Counted from the first letter of the stretch, positions 25,302 to 37,499 are shown. The stretch: DNA of 64,000 nucleotides from Piscicola geometra (GCA_943735955.1 OX030961.1:1992483-2056482); one strand, 5' to 3'. Translations and numbers: made by a program. Notes: generated by a model not told the origin, from the sequence alone.

Positions 25302-28300
25302 CTATAGTTGTATGGGAATAATAATTTCATGGAAAGATTTAAAAGGCTTCAGGTCAAAGCTGGGAAACCCAGTCACTGAAAACGCCTCCTATCAAGCAAA
25401 TGCAGTGTCGAAAATGTAAAAAAAAGTTTTTAAATAAAAAGAAGTGAGAAATTTTCTAAACTTTTTTTGTGACAAAATGATGAATTTTAAAACATAAACT
25501 AGAAAATCTATAGAACTAGCAAACTAAACTATTCTAAACTTTATAACTTTAAAAGAGTACCTGGATGTGCTGGACGTTGGAATGCTCGGTGACTTGTTGC
25601 ATGCCTCTCTCCTGTCCTTCTGCATGCTGGAGATTGTGAAGTAGGGAAGTAATAGTTGTCATTCCAATGTATATGTCAAATAAAATAAATTATTTTGACT
25701 TAGTAATTTTTATATAATAAGAACACATTGAAAAAGCGGATAACTATCGTTATTTAGCGATTGCACTTGTTTGTCAAACCTGGAAAGACAGTTGAGAATG
25801 GCCTCAGAGGCGTTGAAGGCATTCTTATCTTTGCTCTCTCATCTGCCATCGAGTCTTGAAGAAAAAGTTCTTCTGGGCCTTTGCAATAGCGCAAGGATCC
25901 TCTGGGTCAAAGACTTGAAACAGCTCATGCATAGGCGAGGGGGTTGGCTTAAATGGTATAGTCATTGGACCTGCCACTTAAAGGTTGCCAGTACAAATCC
26001 TTGTTCAGCCAACAGTGAGCTATCATATACCTAGTATATATGATGCGGTGTTTTACGACTTATGTCGTGTGAGTGGCGCCTTAGTTGCGTGCCTTGGCGC
26101 ATTATATTTACGCATTATTATTTATTATTATTTTTTTCAAACCCAAAAGTGACAAGAACAACTAAAACAATTTCATGCCTTCTCTTCAATTGTATTCGGT
26201 ATACAATTAATTTGGTTTTTGGTGACGTATCTTTGTCTAATGTTTGAAGTGCATGCATAACTAATAAGCCGACGTAATTTATTGTCAGCTTTAATTAAAT
26301 GTCTCTAAATTTATAAAGGTAAAATAATTTACATTTAAATTGGAAACTGAAGTATAAATTTTAAATCGACTCTTGTTCATGTGACTGATAGACTGCAAGA
26401 GGATCAATTGGAACAGTCAATCATGCCGAAACCTTCTGTGCTTAAACGACCTGAGCTCACAGAGCACAGAAACTCTCTGGTACATCTGAAAAATGCATAA
26501 TACAAGCCAGGGCTACACACACTGATCTTTGTGGACAGCTACTTGTGTCAGCACAGAAAATAAAATATTTTTTTGGGAACATTTTATTGGCATTTTTCCC
26601 TTTCACGGATTTCAAAGAAAAACACAATAACAAGTTGCCTACTCTTTTTCAGAAAACTTTTCAATGGCGGGTGAATATTATTTAAAGACTACGACCAACA
26701 AAAGAAGCAATAATTTTAAAGCGTCTCACAAGTTCGAGACCCAACGTGGCGTCAAAACCCGATGTGTGAAAAATCAAGAAACTTTGAAATAATTTTATTT
26801 GTCAAAACTCAACAAAGATATTTAATAACTAAAAAATATTGTTTTCCAGTTATCTCAACTCTGTTAGCATTGTTAAAGATATTCAGCATCAGACGAATTT
26901 CGGTTTCATAAATACACTCAATGGCGGATTATATGTACAACTAGTTCCACAGCAAAAAAAATCGTTAATTTTTAAAGATCAGGTTTAATTTGAGATGTTT
27001 ACATTTTTAAACAATAATTTAGACAAAATTTAGCATAGACGGTTTTCAGTTTCACAAAGATACGCACTAATTAGATTTTTTAAGAAAACTAAACTGAATA
27101 TATTTAATCCAACAAATCAGATTTAAGTTGATAATAATTTATTCTAAATTGAGAACAAGAATAGTTTCAAACTTTAGTTTCATTGTAAAAGATTGATCCA
27201 TATGGAATGGAATTTATTACCTTCGATTCAAACCGAGATTCAGTGGGTGGTTGTTCCGTTTGATTGATTATCATTTTTAGGGAATTGGATTTATAGGTAG
27301 AATAAGTTGCATGTTGCTTTCCGATCGAAGAAGAAAATGAGTCTAATTGTAAAGCTTTTCTAGAGGTAGAATATAATAATCTCACTAATTTTCTGACTTT
27401 TGATTCACTCACAATAATGAATAAGCAATGAATGGCAAATAATGGTACAAATGTTTGGAAATAAACGTGAAAAGACTTGAAAAATTCATAAAATAATTTT
27501 TGTACGAGTCTTGTGTTTCCTGATGACTCAAGGTGTTGTATGGAACAGTCGTCTTGAAAACAGTTTTTTATGCAATTAAATATGATTATTTCTTGGGAAT
27601 CGTGTATAAGCCGCGCCCGGTTTTTGACTGCCTAAAAAGAAGAAATTACAATGAAAAAAAAACGAATAAGTAAGATCGTAAGTAGCGGAAACTTTAAATT
27701 CGGTAATGAAATCTTTGATCAGTAAAAAATGTTCTAAAAAGGCGGCTTATACACAGGGTTTCAAATGGAATGCTAACTAAAAGAAATTGTATACCTTGAA
27801 TGGGGAAGTGAGTGATGTTTATCGACGAAAGCGAAACAATTATATCATCGTTTATTTTTTTTTCTATTTTCTCACATTCTTCACGGAGAGTTTCTGTTCG
27901 AAACATAATATAACATGTAATTTTTAATTCAAAAATCAAGTCATCTGAATTGTAAAAATTCAGATTGAAACATTTTTTGACCCTATTATAGCTTTTAACA
28001 AGCTACCACTGTTTCACAGACCTTGAAATAGAGTGCAGACGTAAGTGCTGACGTGCACATATGCAGGCAGCAATGTCATTTCGTTCTCAACCACCAGCCT
28101 CACCGTTCTCTCTCCATCTGAGCTTTCAGCCAAAACACCACTAAAACGCTCGTTTTTGATTCCACTTTTTGAGTAAAATGAACCAAAAGAAAAAGGAATG
28201 TAAAAATGAGAATCGATGATTTTTCGCACTGGATCGAAGGTGCTATACAGCGATGAGAGAGCCAATAACCACGCTACCTTCGCAAGCAAGTCTATTGAAA

Positions 28301-31300
28301 GTATGTGACGTCTTTCTTGCTTTGGGTGTACAAATGCTCCAAAATCTCTAGGCACATCCCCTACTAGCCATCCAGGCATATTCTGACGTTTGAAGTAATA
28401 AGCTTCGTTTTCTTTAAGAGCTTCTCGCTTCTGCATCCGCAAATCGCCACTTTCCTTCATAGCATCTTCGTCTTCTTTTTTATTAGCACCCTTATTTTTG
28501 ATAACTTTTCTCTTTATCTCCGTTTCAGAGAAATACTTATTATTCTGTGTGTATTCAAGATTTCCTTCGATTTCTCTTTTTATGCACCTCATCTTTTCAT
28601 CATTACGAGTTCTGTTATTAGAAGCTTTGTTATTAGCAGAACTATAATTATTACTTTTGTTGTTATTGCTGTTATCTTTAGTATTAGTTTCTTTTTTATC
28701 GTCATAATTAGTATTAGATTCACCCTTGAAGTTATAATTACTGCTGTCGATTTTATTGCTATTTCTAAAACCCTCTTCTTTTATATTCTCCTCACCATCT
28801 TTTATGTTAAATATACAGTTTTCATTAATTGCTTCTGTGCCACTTTTGAGAGTTTTTTCAGAGCTTTCAGTAGTGCTGTGCCAAACACGTTCTTCCACAA
28901 AGGCACTGTCGTAGGCAGCATTCAGAAGACGCTCTTGGTGGAAGGAGGTCAGCAATCGGTTGAACGGAAGGGAAGTGGGTTTGGTGGCATGAAGGTTTGG
29001 TGAAGGGATTGTTGTTTGGGACAAGGGAAGAGTGTTGTTGAAAAATTGATTTGAAGGATGTTTATGAGGATTTGCTAAAGAATGGGCGAGTGGCAGTGTG
29101 AATTGATGGTTGAGCGAGTGATTAAATGGATTGCCGAGTGGAGGTTTGATGGCTGGTGTGATGAACGACTTTAAAATTTCAGGATCTTTGATAAAATTGA
29201 ATTTATTATTAAAAATCTGTCGGCCATGCCTTATTTGACTAATTTCTGACCCTTCTTTTTTAATATTGCTTTTGCATTTGAGGCACGAGGTATGTTCTTT
29301 CTTCGGTTTGCCCTCGACGATGGTCTTGCAAGTCTCCTTCCCATCACCTTCATCTCCTGGTCTTCCATGGTCTTCTTCATATATCCTGCTCTCATCGATG
29401 GTTCTTCCAATGTTGGTATTGTCTCTATATTTTTGGATCTTTTTTGTTTCATAAGTGTTAGCTAAAGATTTTTCGTAATAGTTGTTGCTAAAAAATCTAT
29501 TTGTGCTTAAACTTTTTTTGAATTTTTTATTTGTAGAAGTTTGTGTTAAAAGTATTATTTTGTGTGTCTGAGTAGAAGGTTGCATCAAGAGGGTGATGGT
29601 GCGAGTGAGGGAAAAGATTTCAAGCGCAATGAGGAGATAATTCATCAAGAGTTTGGGAAGTGCTTTGTTGAGAAGAAACTCTTCCAATGGAGGGGAATGC
29701 CTCATACGTTGCGAAGGTAATGAATGCAGATGGATGGCTGATTGGTTATGCAATAAACCTGAACAAGAGTTATTGGAAAAGACAGGGCGTGCATAAAGCT
29801 TGGCATAAGTTGATGGAGAACTGGTGGATTCGTTGATTGGCCCGTTAATTTGGCTGGGTCGACTGATAGGTGGATCATCATGTGGAAAGTAAATTGGTTC
29901 ATCAATGGCTTTTAATGATTTAATTGAAAACAATTTTTTACTGTAGTAACGCTTTTTCACATATTCCGATGTAAAAACATCGAAAGGTTTGCTTTTACTG
30001 TTGTTTTTAGAGTTATTGTGCTCCATGTAGTGACTTCTTCCAGAAACTTCTCTGAATAACACGCTGTTTGTAGCCCACACGAGAACACTGTTTGAAATTG
30101 ACGATCTTGCCAAAGATGAAGAAATTGAGAAAGAGGCTGATGATGAAGCCGAAGATGATGGCAATGAGGATGATGACGAAGTAACACCATTTGCTTTTTC
30201 ACATTTGTAATTATTTTCTCCACAGAAACCATTGGGTCTCAAGCGCCTATAATTGAAAGTTTCATATAATTTGATGCCACAATGTTTGAGAGGTAGAAAT
30301 TTAATTTTCTAGTTGAGATGTCATGGCATGGAAAAATAAAATGGGCTAGTAAAACGTTGAGACTTGGCTCAAACAAAAGGCTTACTTTTTGGATTTATAC
30401 GTCAATCGAATGAAAATATATTTTAGAAAAATGTAAACTTGAAATACCATTTTATTTGCAATGCTCAAATAGTTATTTCAATTATGACCAATCAGTCAAC
30501 GCTTAGAGCTGTGAGGCGCGACTATACTGTATAGACGTGCTCGCAAAGTCTACTGCTTAATGGATTTGCATCATTATTATTTAGATATCTAATTAAACTG
30601 CCTTTCAACTGAACTAGCCTTGAAAAATTGTTTTTATTCTCTTTTAAAATACAGATAGAAGTCAGATGTTAACGTAGGTTTAGAGGGTTTTAAAGAATTG
30701 AAACAACTGAAGTAGTAAATAACAATTTTTCTAAATTTAACATCCATTAAAAACTATTAGGAAAAGAATCTAATGTTCAGGTATAATGGAAAAAAATATT
30801 AATTATAAAATAAATAGCTTTTTATTTCAATCTAAAAAAACTTCTCACCACTTTAATAACAAGATGTCTCTCCGCAAGCTGCGAAATGAAGTTGTGGGAG
30901 AGTGGCTGGGATAGTGCTTGTTTTCTTGAGAGTCTTTTGAATTGCTAACAATGTAGTCTTTGGACTCAACATCATCTCTAAAAATACCACTATAATTAAC
31001 CAACAATTTTCCACCAGTAAATCCTTTATCATCATCTGTTTCAAGTCGTTCATTCTCATCTTCAGTCCACAGAAACCGTCTTTCTACAACAGAGCCACTT
31101 GAATCAACTGGCCAAAAACGACGAAGTTGCTGCTTCAATAAATGCTGTCCCAAAAATAATTGGAGTCCGTTCAGGTTGGCTGAGTGTCGAAACAGAGTGG
31201 TAGGAATTGAGTTTTCCAGAACGATGAGAAAGTCTTGTATAAGTTCAATGAGGAAGATAATTGATTTATTTTGTGTGTAGATTTTGTCTTCAGGCATTTG

Positions 31301-31894
31301 GCGACCACTGTAGATATCACCAAAAACATCACAAAGGTTAGGAAAAACTTTGTGTCTGTCACAAATCTTAGTTTCATAGTTTCTCAAATTGGTTGTATTC
31401 TTACAATGGGATTTCTCATGAGATGCATCGGAAGAGCCTTTTAAATGCGTTTGAGTGTGTTTTTTGTGAAGGATTCTGAGCAGAAAAACGGAGCTTGGAA
31501 GCAAGAGTGACTGGGTGGAGAGAAGGGGTTTGTGGTACTTCTTGTACTGGGACTCGATTTTGTAGTTTTCGTGGTGAGAGCAGTGGATTCGAAGGTCTGG
31601 TGAGTGAGGAGGATGTTGAAAACGCCGAAGACTGTAAGCATTGGAGATTTTCTGATCTTTTATTTTCTTTTGGCAGTGGCTATAAAGATAGAACGGAGAT
31701 GTGGGCAGATGAAAAGCTGATTTGTGAAAGGTAATGACGATGAAGGTGTTGAGGAGGAAGAGGAGGCAGATGAGGAGGTTGGTGGCTTTGATGAAGCATG
31801 TGACCTTATATGGGATTGGGGTGGTGAGTAATGGCTTGGATAAGAAAAGGATGGAAAGGAAAAAATAACAATAAAATATAGAATTTATGTGCAT
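25302..31894 (-). CDS. Gene 2: unknown multi-hydrophobic, low-complexity protein, six-exon model
   Basis: Spliced model, about 1326 aa. Exons are 31894-30849, 30246-28022, 27944-27795, 27627-27221, 25626-25561 and 25388-25302. The start ATG sits in CCACCATGC, an excellent context. Phases run 2, 1, 1, 0, 0 and match at every joint, and the total length is a multiple of three. The N-terminus has two hydrophobic segments (residues about 5-22 and 33-55). Exon 2 (about 740 codons) is Ser- and Asn-rich, with hydrophobic patches near 29640 and 28270. Exon 4 carries a likely membrane segment (FQTFVPLFAIHCLFIIV). The protein ends at TAG (25304-25302), and overlapping AATAAA signals follow about 100 nt downstream. 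I recognise no family. Membrane location is inferred from composition only. Confidence 0.66.
25935..26135 (+). repeat. tRNA-derived SINE, copy 3, inside gene 2 intron 4
   Basis: Plus orientation, starting GCGAGGGGGTTGGCTTAAAT. It has A and B boxes, then the hairpin-forming body ACGACTTATGTCGTG and an A/T-rich tail with TTATTATT repeats. It lies antisense in intron 4 of gene 2. Confidence 0.75.
27221..27627 (-). CDS. Gene 2 exon 4, starts inside a MITE
   Basis: Open for 135 codons from acceptor ttctttttaggcag to donor AAG-GTAATA, in phase with its neighbours. It contains Cys residues, a Gln/Lys-rich part and a hydrophobic segment (FQTFVPLFAIHCLFIIV). The first 26 nt and the acceptor lie within a small inverted-repeat element at 27602-27754. 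The exon boundary therefore appears to be supplied by mobile DNA, or else the real acceptor lies a little further in. Confidence 0.6.
27602..27754. mobile_element. Small MITE with GTATAAGCCGC ends
   Basis: Left end GTGTATAAGCCGCGCC and right end GGCGGCTTATACAC form an inverted pair 153 bp apart. A target duplication is not obvious, but a TA sits inside both ends. It spans the junction of intron 3 and exon 4 of gene 2. Related motifs (ACACCATGTATAAGGCGCAC and similar) occur at about 14560, 33562 and 63750. Confidence 0.55.
28022..30246 (-). CDS. Gene 2 exon 2, large low-complexity exon
   Basis: Open for about 741 codons on the minus strand, far longer than chance allows in DNA this A+T-rich. 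It follows acceptor ctttcaattatag in the phase exon 1 requires. It starts with a short Cys-containing stretch (NGFCGENNYKCEK), then a long Ser run, a Pro/Ser region, a hydrophobic helix-like segment near 29620-29640, Asn-rich tracts near 28620-28700, and a more conserved-looking C-terminal part with LLAKVAWLLALSSLY near 28250. It leaves at CAAG before GTCTGT, a weak donor. If that donor is unused, the protein stops two codons later at a TGA. Confidence 0.7.
30849..31894 (-). CDS. Gene 2 exon 1
   Basis: ATG at 31894 in a strong context, then 348 open codons to donor AAGTG-GTGAGA at 30849. Two N-terminal hydrophobic stretches suggest a signal anchor or two membrane spans. Downstream are a basic Ser/His-rich part, a Cys-containing helical part near 31350 (FPNLCDVFGDIYSG), a hydrophobic helix (IIFLIELIQDFLIVLE) and an acidic part near 31050. 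Not recognised. Confidence 0.66.
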
Positions 31895-33009
31895 GGTGGA
31901 TCCATTAAAGTAGATGAAAAATAAACAGATAAATTAAGGAAATATATTTAAAGAATGAATGAAAGAATAGGGTCGTAAGAGAGAAACAGGCAAGAGCAGG
32001 AGAGATCGAAACGATCTCAGTTATCATGGTTTGGGCAATAAAATTAATGAGAGAGTCTACGATGGAGTTTGATTTGTGACGATTAAAATGATTGCAGCCT
32101 CATCCTTCTATTTGTGACGTTCCTCTTTTTGTACTAATTAAGATCTTTGTTTGCCTGCTATAAATCAATTCTCAAAAAGCATAGTGGGTAACTACTGCAA
32201 TGTTAAAGAATGATACACCTTTAAGGCACTCGCATAAATTGTGTCTCAAGTAGTTTTTGTTTATAAGCATATCGAAAACGCCAGAATTTCGAAGGTTTAT
32301 GTCCAAAAATTATAAAAAAACTAAAGATAAGAGCAGATAAGTTATTGTGAAAACATGAGTTCAAAAACTTTCTCCTCGCAATATTTGCCTAACGTTGATA
32401 TTTCTCAACTGTCCTTTTCCGAGGTTAATGCAGGACTGGCAACGATATGCAGCAAAAATACCAAAAGAGGCGAAACCAGAGAAGAAACTTCAAATAAAAA
32501 CATAAATTATTGTTATTTAACAAAAATAATTTTCTTAACAAATTGAAAAACAACTTTTTTACTCCAACTTCAAATACTCTCTGGCCAATTTTGTTGCTTA
32601 AATATAATAAATTAAATACTATCAAATGTTCAGAACTAACCTAAAATGTAAACATATGAAAAAATATTTGCCTAGCAACCTTCATAAAAATAATAATGAT
32701 TTTTCTTTAGAATTTTCGGCTACGTAAAAATTATTTTAATGTTCTATAAATAATAATATATTGATAGATTCCATAAAGGGTTAAAGATATTTCAAATTAA
32801 CGTAAGATAAATCCATTATATTAAAATATATTCTATTATTTTTCGATGGTTTTCACGCAAATTCTATATATTTTGTGTTTTCTGTTTGTTAATATTCCGC
32901 CTAGACCACTAAATATACGCCCATTACATCATTTTTTCTAAATAATACGCAACTTATAATTTTAAGTTTTTTTGAAAAACATGAAACTAAGAAATGTCAT
33001 TAATAATTT
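31895..33009. other. Gene 2 upstream region
   Basis: Purine-rich just upstream of the start codon (31920-32000), then A+T-rich. No TATA box or other promoter element could be called with confidence. A 63-codon plus-strand ORF (32355-32546) has no visible support. Confidence 0.35.
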
Positions 33010-33220
33010 TCATAGAACAGTGAGTATCTCGGTTGTGGTGTCTCCAAAGGAATTCACACAAGTAGTTGTTCCCTTGAGATCGATGTGTGCCGCAGTGGCG
33101 CCTATGCTGCAATGCATGGCTGCATCTTGTGCACGTGCCAGAAAGTTTTTATGGTTTTTGTGTGAGCTCTGTTTATTGGGTCCAGAGAGTGTTTGGTCTG
33201 ATTCACCGTTTAAATTGATC
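33010..33220 (-). CDS. Possible terminal exon of the same locus
   Basis: An acceptor-like site (gcgtcaatag) is followed by 70 open codons ending in TGA. Composition is protein-like and less A+T-rich than its surroundings. The last part (GTTTCVNSFGDTTTEILTV) resembles the F-G strands of an I-set immunoglobulin domain, but the usual Tyr before Cys is missing and the upstream Ig hallmarks are not visible. No compatible donor upstream was established. It could be a stray conserved fragment. Confidence 0.3.
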
Positions 33221-33497
33221 CTATTGACGCATCAGGCCAAATAGTCAAAAAGTCCATTTTAAATGTTCATTTTTGTTATTTATTTTAGTTAAACTTTATC
33301 GTTATAATTTGTTTATTGAGCTTTCATTTCATTAGCATTTTTTTTAAAACGGATAAAAATGGCGTCAATGAAAATTTTGTCACGTGCGTTTTTGGTGGTC
33401 TGGTCAACTAATGTAATAGTTTACAACTTATTTATTTATTTTCATTAAAAAATATTTGTTCATTTATTGAAAAAATCTTATTCTTTCATTAAAACAG

Positions 33498-34960
33498 CTA
33501 TTTGTTGATAAAGCGTAAGAGTCTGGTATTACGCTTTGGATATCTCAAACTTGCTAAACCGCAAACACCATGTATAAGGCGCACTAGTTTTCGAAAGAGA
33601 AATTTTGGAGATGAAAAAATACGCCTTGTACAATATAAAGTGCTATAAAAAGCAAAAAAATATACAGCTGCTACACATCTTTTTGTGTGATTCAAGTATA
33701 CAACAATAATAAAAAAATTAAAAAAAATATTAACAACGACCAAGACAACAAAAACCAAGTGAACAAAATTGAAAACCTTTTTAGCAGTTGCAGACTCTTT
33801 CGGTTCCACATTCAAGTATTGCAGGGAGAAGGATTGTCCTCGGTGGAGTTGCGGTCTTTGTTGGAATGAACTTTGCGTCCTCGTCAAGTTGACTTCTTGG
33901 CGATTCCGCTGTTGCTTATTCGTTACTTGAATTTTTTCACCATAATTCAACAAGAAATATTTGCTTTTTGAGAAAAAAACAAACTTTTTGAAGATGGACA
34001 GTAACAAGATAATTGCGCAAAAAGCAAAAACCAAACAAGTGGCCGTGAATGGAGGTATGTAGAGAAAGGAGTGAGGCAAGGATGGAAAAGTGGAATGGTC
34101 GTTTGAAGGTGTGTCAAAATAAACCGGAAAACCATGTAAACTATCTGATTGGGTAGAATGGTTGAAGGCTGCAGTGAAGGAGAGAAGGGTGAGAAAAAAT
34201 TGGAAGATGTGCAAGTGGTTGGAGAGAACCACTTCATACGTCGAGTGGCCATTCATCTCCCATGCCTGAGTCACTGCTTCATCCTTCTCTTCCAACTCAT
34301 TACTTTCTCTCTTTTCCCATCCATCTTCTTCAAAATGTTTTTTTTTCTTATCTGTCCATCCATGCCCTTCTTTTTTTTTATCACTCACCCGCTCATGCGT
34401 CAGAGCACCCAACCATTGCTTATCAGTCTTGCCAATGTCTGCCACTTCTCTGTCGTTAAGCCATTTGCCATCATCATCATGACCACCATCATCATGATCA
34501 TCATCATCGTTGCCGTTCTCATCACTGACACCTACGAATGTCTCAGACTCTTTCCTTCTTCCATCAGCCTCAAAAGAAGCAGCAATCCAGTTTCGCACAT
34601 GCCTTTCCATCGTCTCATTATTCAAAGTTATTCCATCTCCCACTATTCCATCAATCAAAACTCTCTCTTCTTCTTTCTTTGCTTCCTTTTCTTTCTTTTT
34701 CTCATTAATTTTAATTTTTCTCTCTTTTTCGTTCTTTTTTTTTTCATCATTTATTTCTTTTTCCCTTTTCTCTCCCACTTCATTCACCCACGTCTTTTTT
34801 CTCCATCTTTTTTGTTGCTCTGACGTCATGCATACGAATGACATGACGAGGTGGAAGGTGTTTGGACACTTAGTGAGGACGTCGTAGTGCAGGAGCTCTT
34901 CCTCTTCCGCCCAGCTGTTCACCACCACTGAGAAGTAGAACGGACATGCCGACGTGGATC
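33498..34960 (-). CDS. Exon of an uncertain locus between genes 1 and 2
   Basis: Open for about 487 codons after a textbook acceptor (long pyrimidine tract, then ccactgcag at 34961). It begins with a Cys-containing beta-like stretch (STSACPFYFSVVVNSW), then a Lys/Glu-rich tract, an Asp/His tract and two hydrophobic segments (TCLVFAFCAIILLLSIF and a Val/Phe-rich one near 33720). The start of this exon and its upstream intron edge recur at 937-1045 in the decayed duplicate. A donor-like GTATGC near 34838 could end the exon after about 40 codons, leaving the rest as intron. The ORF end overlaps a repeat-terminus motif at 33562-33583. Upstream exons were not found. Confidence 0.45.
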
Positions 34961-35601
34961 CTGCAGTGGTGGAGAGTTGTTGGAGGCGGTGTGGTGGAAG
35001 GAGGGAAGAGTGGGGAAATAATTTACATAACGAAAATCAAAAACCTCGTCATAACGTTACGGAGAACTTTGAAAAGTTACTACGCCAAATGAATTCACGA
35101 AGCTTCATTCCATGGGCTCTTATATATTTTTCATGCATCTCACTAAGCTTCAAGTCAAAATGTTTTTCCCACTTAAAGCATCTTGAGCTCAGAGAACAAA
35201 TTGACTTCCATTTGGAACTTTTTTTTCGTTCTATTTTGAAACTGATACATTTATATTCGAAGTTATACAGAAGAGATTTTTAGCACAATATAAAAAAATT
35301 ATCTTAAATTCGTCGTCATATAAACATGCATTTTTCAATTTTTTTAATTAATGTGATATTGAGAAACCGCAAGTTTTGAAATAACTTCTGGTTTAAACAA
35401 AAAGAAAAATAATAAAAATAATATTCAGTTTTATAAATATTTTTAAAGGCTTTCTAGAAAAACAGTGTTTAGTTTTTGTGACGAACGTTACAATGTAACG
35501 TCGTTACATACCGATCAAACGTGCAATCCTCGGACGACTAAAATGATAGTAGCGAGACTTTCGTACTTCGTTTTAAAAAGCTTCATTTAACTTTTTATTA
35601 A

Positions 35602-35796
35602 TTGAAGGTAACTAAAAATAAAGCTGAAACTAAAAATCCACCCATAAAACTTTTAAAAGAAACAACAATCGGGACGTGGAACGTGAGAACGCTTCATGCG
35701 TACGGCAAGATCAACGAACTGACTTACGAACTGAAGCGCTATCGATGTGATATCATTGGACTGGCCCAAGTCAGGTGGTTAGGTCATGTTAGATGA
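35602..35796 (+). pseudogene. Non-LTR retrotransposon endonuclease fragment
   Basis: Encodes IGTWNVRTLHAYGKINELTY and KRYRCDIIGLAQVRWLG, the start of an exonuclease-endonuclease-phosphatase type endonuclease as found at the front of non-LTR retrotransposons. It keeps the Asn of GTWN and the RW motif, and ends at a stop after VRWLGHVR. Only the N-terminal part survives. Confidence 0.8.
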
Positions 35797-35938
35797 AACA
35801 TCAACAGATTAAACTAGCTAACAGCCATTTTAATGTCTAATTTTTGTAGCTGATTTTATAAGAATCTGATCCTCTGAAATCACATATGGCAGTAGTTCTT
35901 TCCAAGAAGCTCGAGTCTTTGAGATATAAAGTTTTAAC

Positions 35939-37024
35939 TAGAGCTGTTCCACAGTTAAAAATGTTAATCACTATTAATCGCTCAGATAGAAATTTTAATC
36001 GTACGTTAATCGTATTTAAACGCATTGTTTTTAACATTAGTATAAAATAATATTTTTAAAAAATTCTTAAATATGTAATAAACATTTTATCAGAATTTTT
36101 TTATACAAGTAATCCACATTTTAAAAAATTGAATCCATTAATTATAAAAACTTTCGAATGTCACACATTATTTTTAAGTCAGTTACCCAAACAAAAAAGT
36201 AATCCACACATGAAAGAATAAAAAGGAATCCATAAACAATAAAAAATCCAATTGTCCTTTCTAAGCCAGTTACTCGAACAAGTTGGATCTAAAGAGACTA
36301 TTTTCTTGCTAACTATGTGTCCTGACAAGCTGAATAGACGTTCACATGGAACTGTACTTGCAGGAGATGACAAGTACTTTCTTGGCAGTTTCGCAAAAGC
36401 CGGATATGCTCCTTCGTGTTGTTGCCACCAAAAAACTTTTTTTTTGGGAAGGCTGCATAGTTTTGGAAGTTTTCTTATATTTAACTTATTCATCCAACTC
36501 TATCCACGTTACTTTACTTTCATTTTGTGAAGGCATTTTTGTTTTTTAAATCAGGGGTCTAATGATGTGTCAATTCTTAACAACTGGATATTTTGATTAA
36601 TACTTTTTCCTGCTCTAATTAGAAAAAAAATTCTCGAAACAAATAACATAAGCTGGATCATCTTCTGAAGTGCCCATTTCTTGTGTAAAGTGACAAATCG
36701 CAAGTAAGACTATAGAAAATTGCAACTATTTTTCACCTCCTAGAAGTTCTGTTGCAAATCTTAAAGAAATGAGAAGTTTTTTGATGAAATGCACTTTTTT
36801 CCATTTGTTTGTGGGCAGTAAATTATTAGTCTTTGTGTTCACTTGCTGACAATGTAACCAAAACAGCAAAAATATGTTTAATTTAGATAAGTTTAAATGC
36901 ATTAAATTTTAAAACGCGTTAATTTTTTTAATGCATTAAAATATTTAACGACATTCAAAATTGTAACGGTCGTTAATTGATTAACGCGTTAATCGAAAGT
37001 TAACGTAGATTAAGCACAGCTCTA
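35939..37024 (-). mobile_element. hAT transposon remnant with complete ends
   Basis: The ends are inverted (TAGAGCTGTTCC at left, reverse complement TAGAGCTGTGCT at right) and flanked by a perfect 8-bp target duplication GTTTTAAC at 35931-35938 and 37025-37032. Subterminal TTAATCG-type repeats lie at both ends. On the minus strand, 36493-36300 encodes a typical hAT C-terminal dimerisation segment with AKLPRKYLSSPASTVPCERL and SGHIVSKK. The rest of the transposase is missing, so the element is non-autonomous. Confidence 0.85.
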
Positions 37025-37499
37025 GTTTTAACCATTTTTATGCTCAATGATTTAATTGAAAATCGTATCATTTAAACTTTTTTTTGAGATATAAAAATAT
37101 TTTCATAACGAAATATTAAAAAAACGTTATAGAAGAAAACTTGAGTTAAGCTTTGAGAGTTTTCCTAAAATATTAAAAAGATGTCAATTAATTCAAAAAA
37201 ATGAAATACTGAACATTTAAAACTGCGTTTTGAGCTGTCATAAAAAGACGCCAATCGACTGCAAAATGTTTCGAAAGACCCAATTTTTCCAAGAGTTTAC
37301 TAACTTCGTCACAAAACACGAATGTGTCATTATGAGAGCAACAGACTTTTTTCTCTTTTACGGTATAAAATTGTTTTAGATTATTTTTCTAGTACATTTT
37401 TTTCATTCAATCTAGAAGCTAGTAATTCAGAAGCTTCTTTTGACAAGTTGAGATTTCTGATTAGAACAATTAATTCATTTTTGTTAAAAATATAAAGAA

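Noticed and set aside
34149..34887. Plus-strand open frames of 224 and 125 codons
   Set aside because: These are the complement of the purine-rich minus-strand ORF. Phe/Ser/Leu-rich composition is what antisense to AAG/GAA tracts gives.
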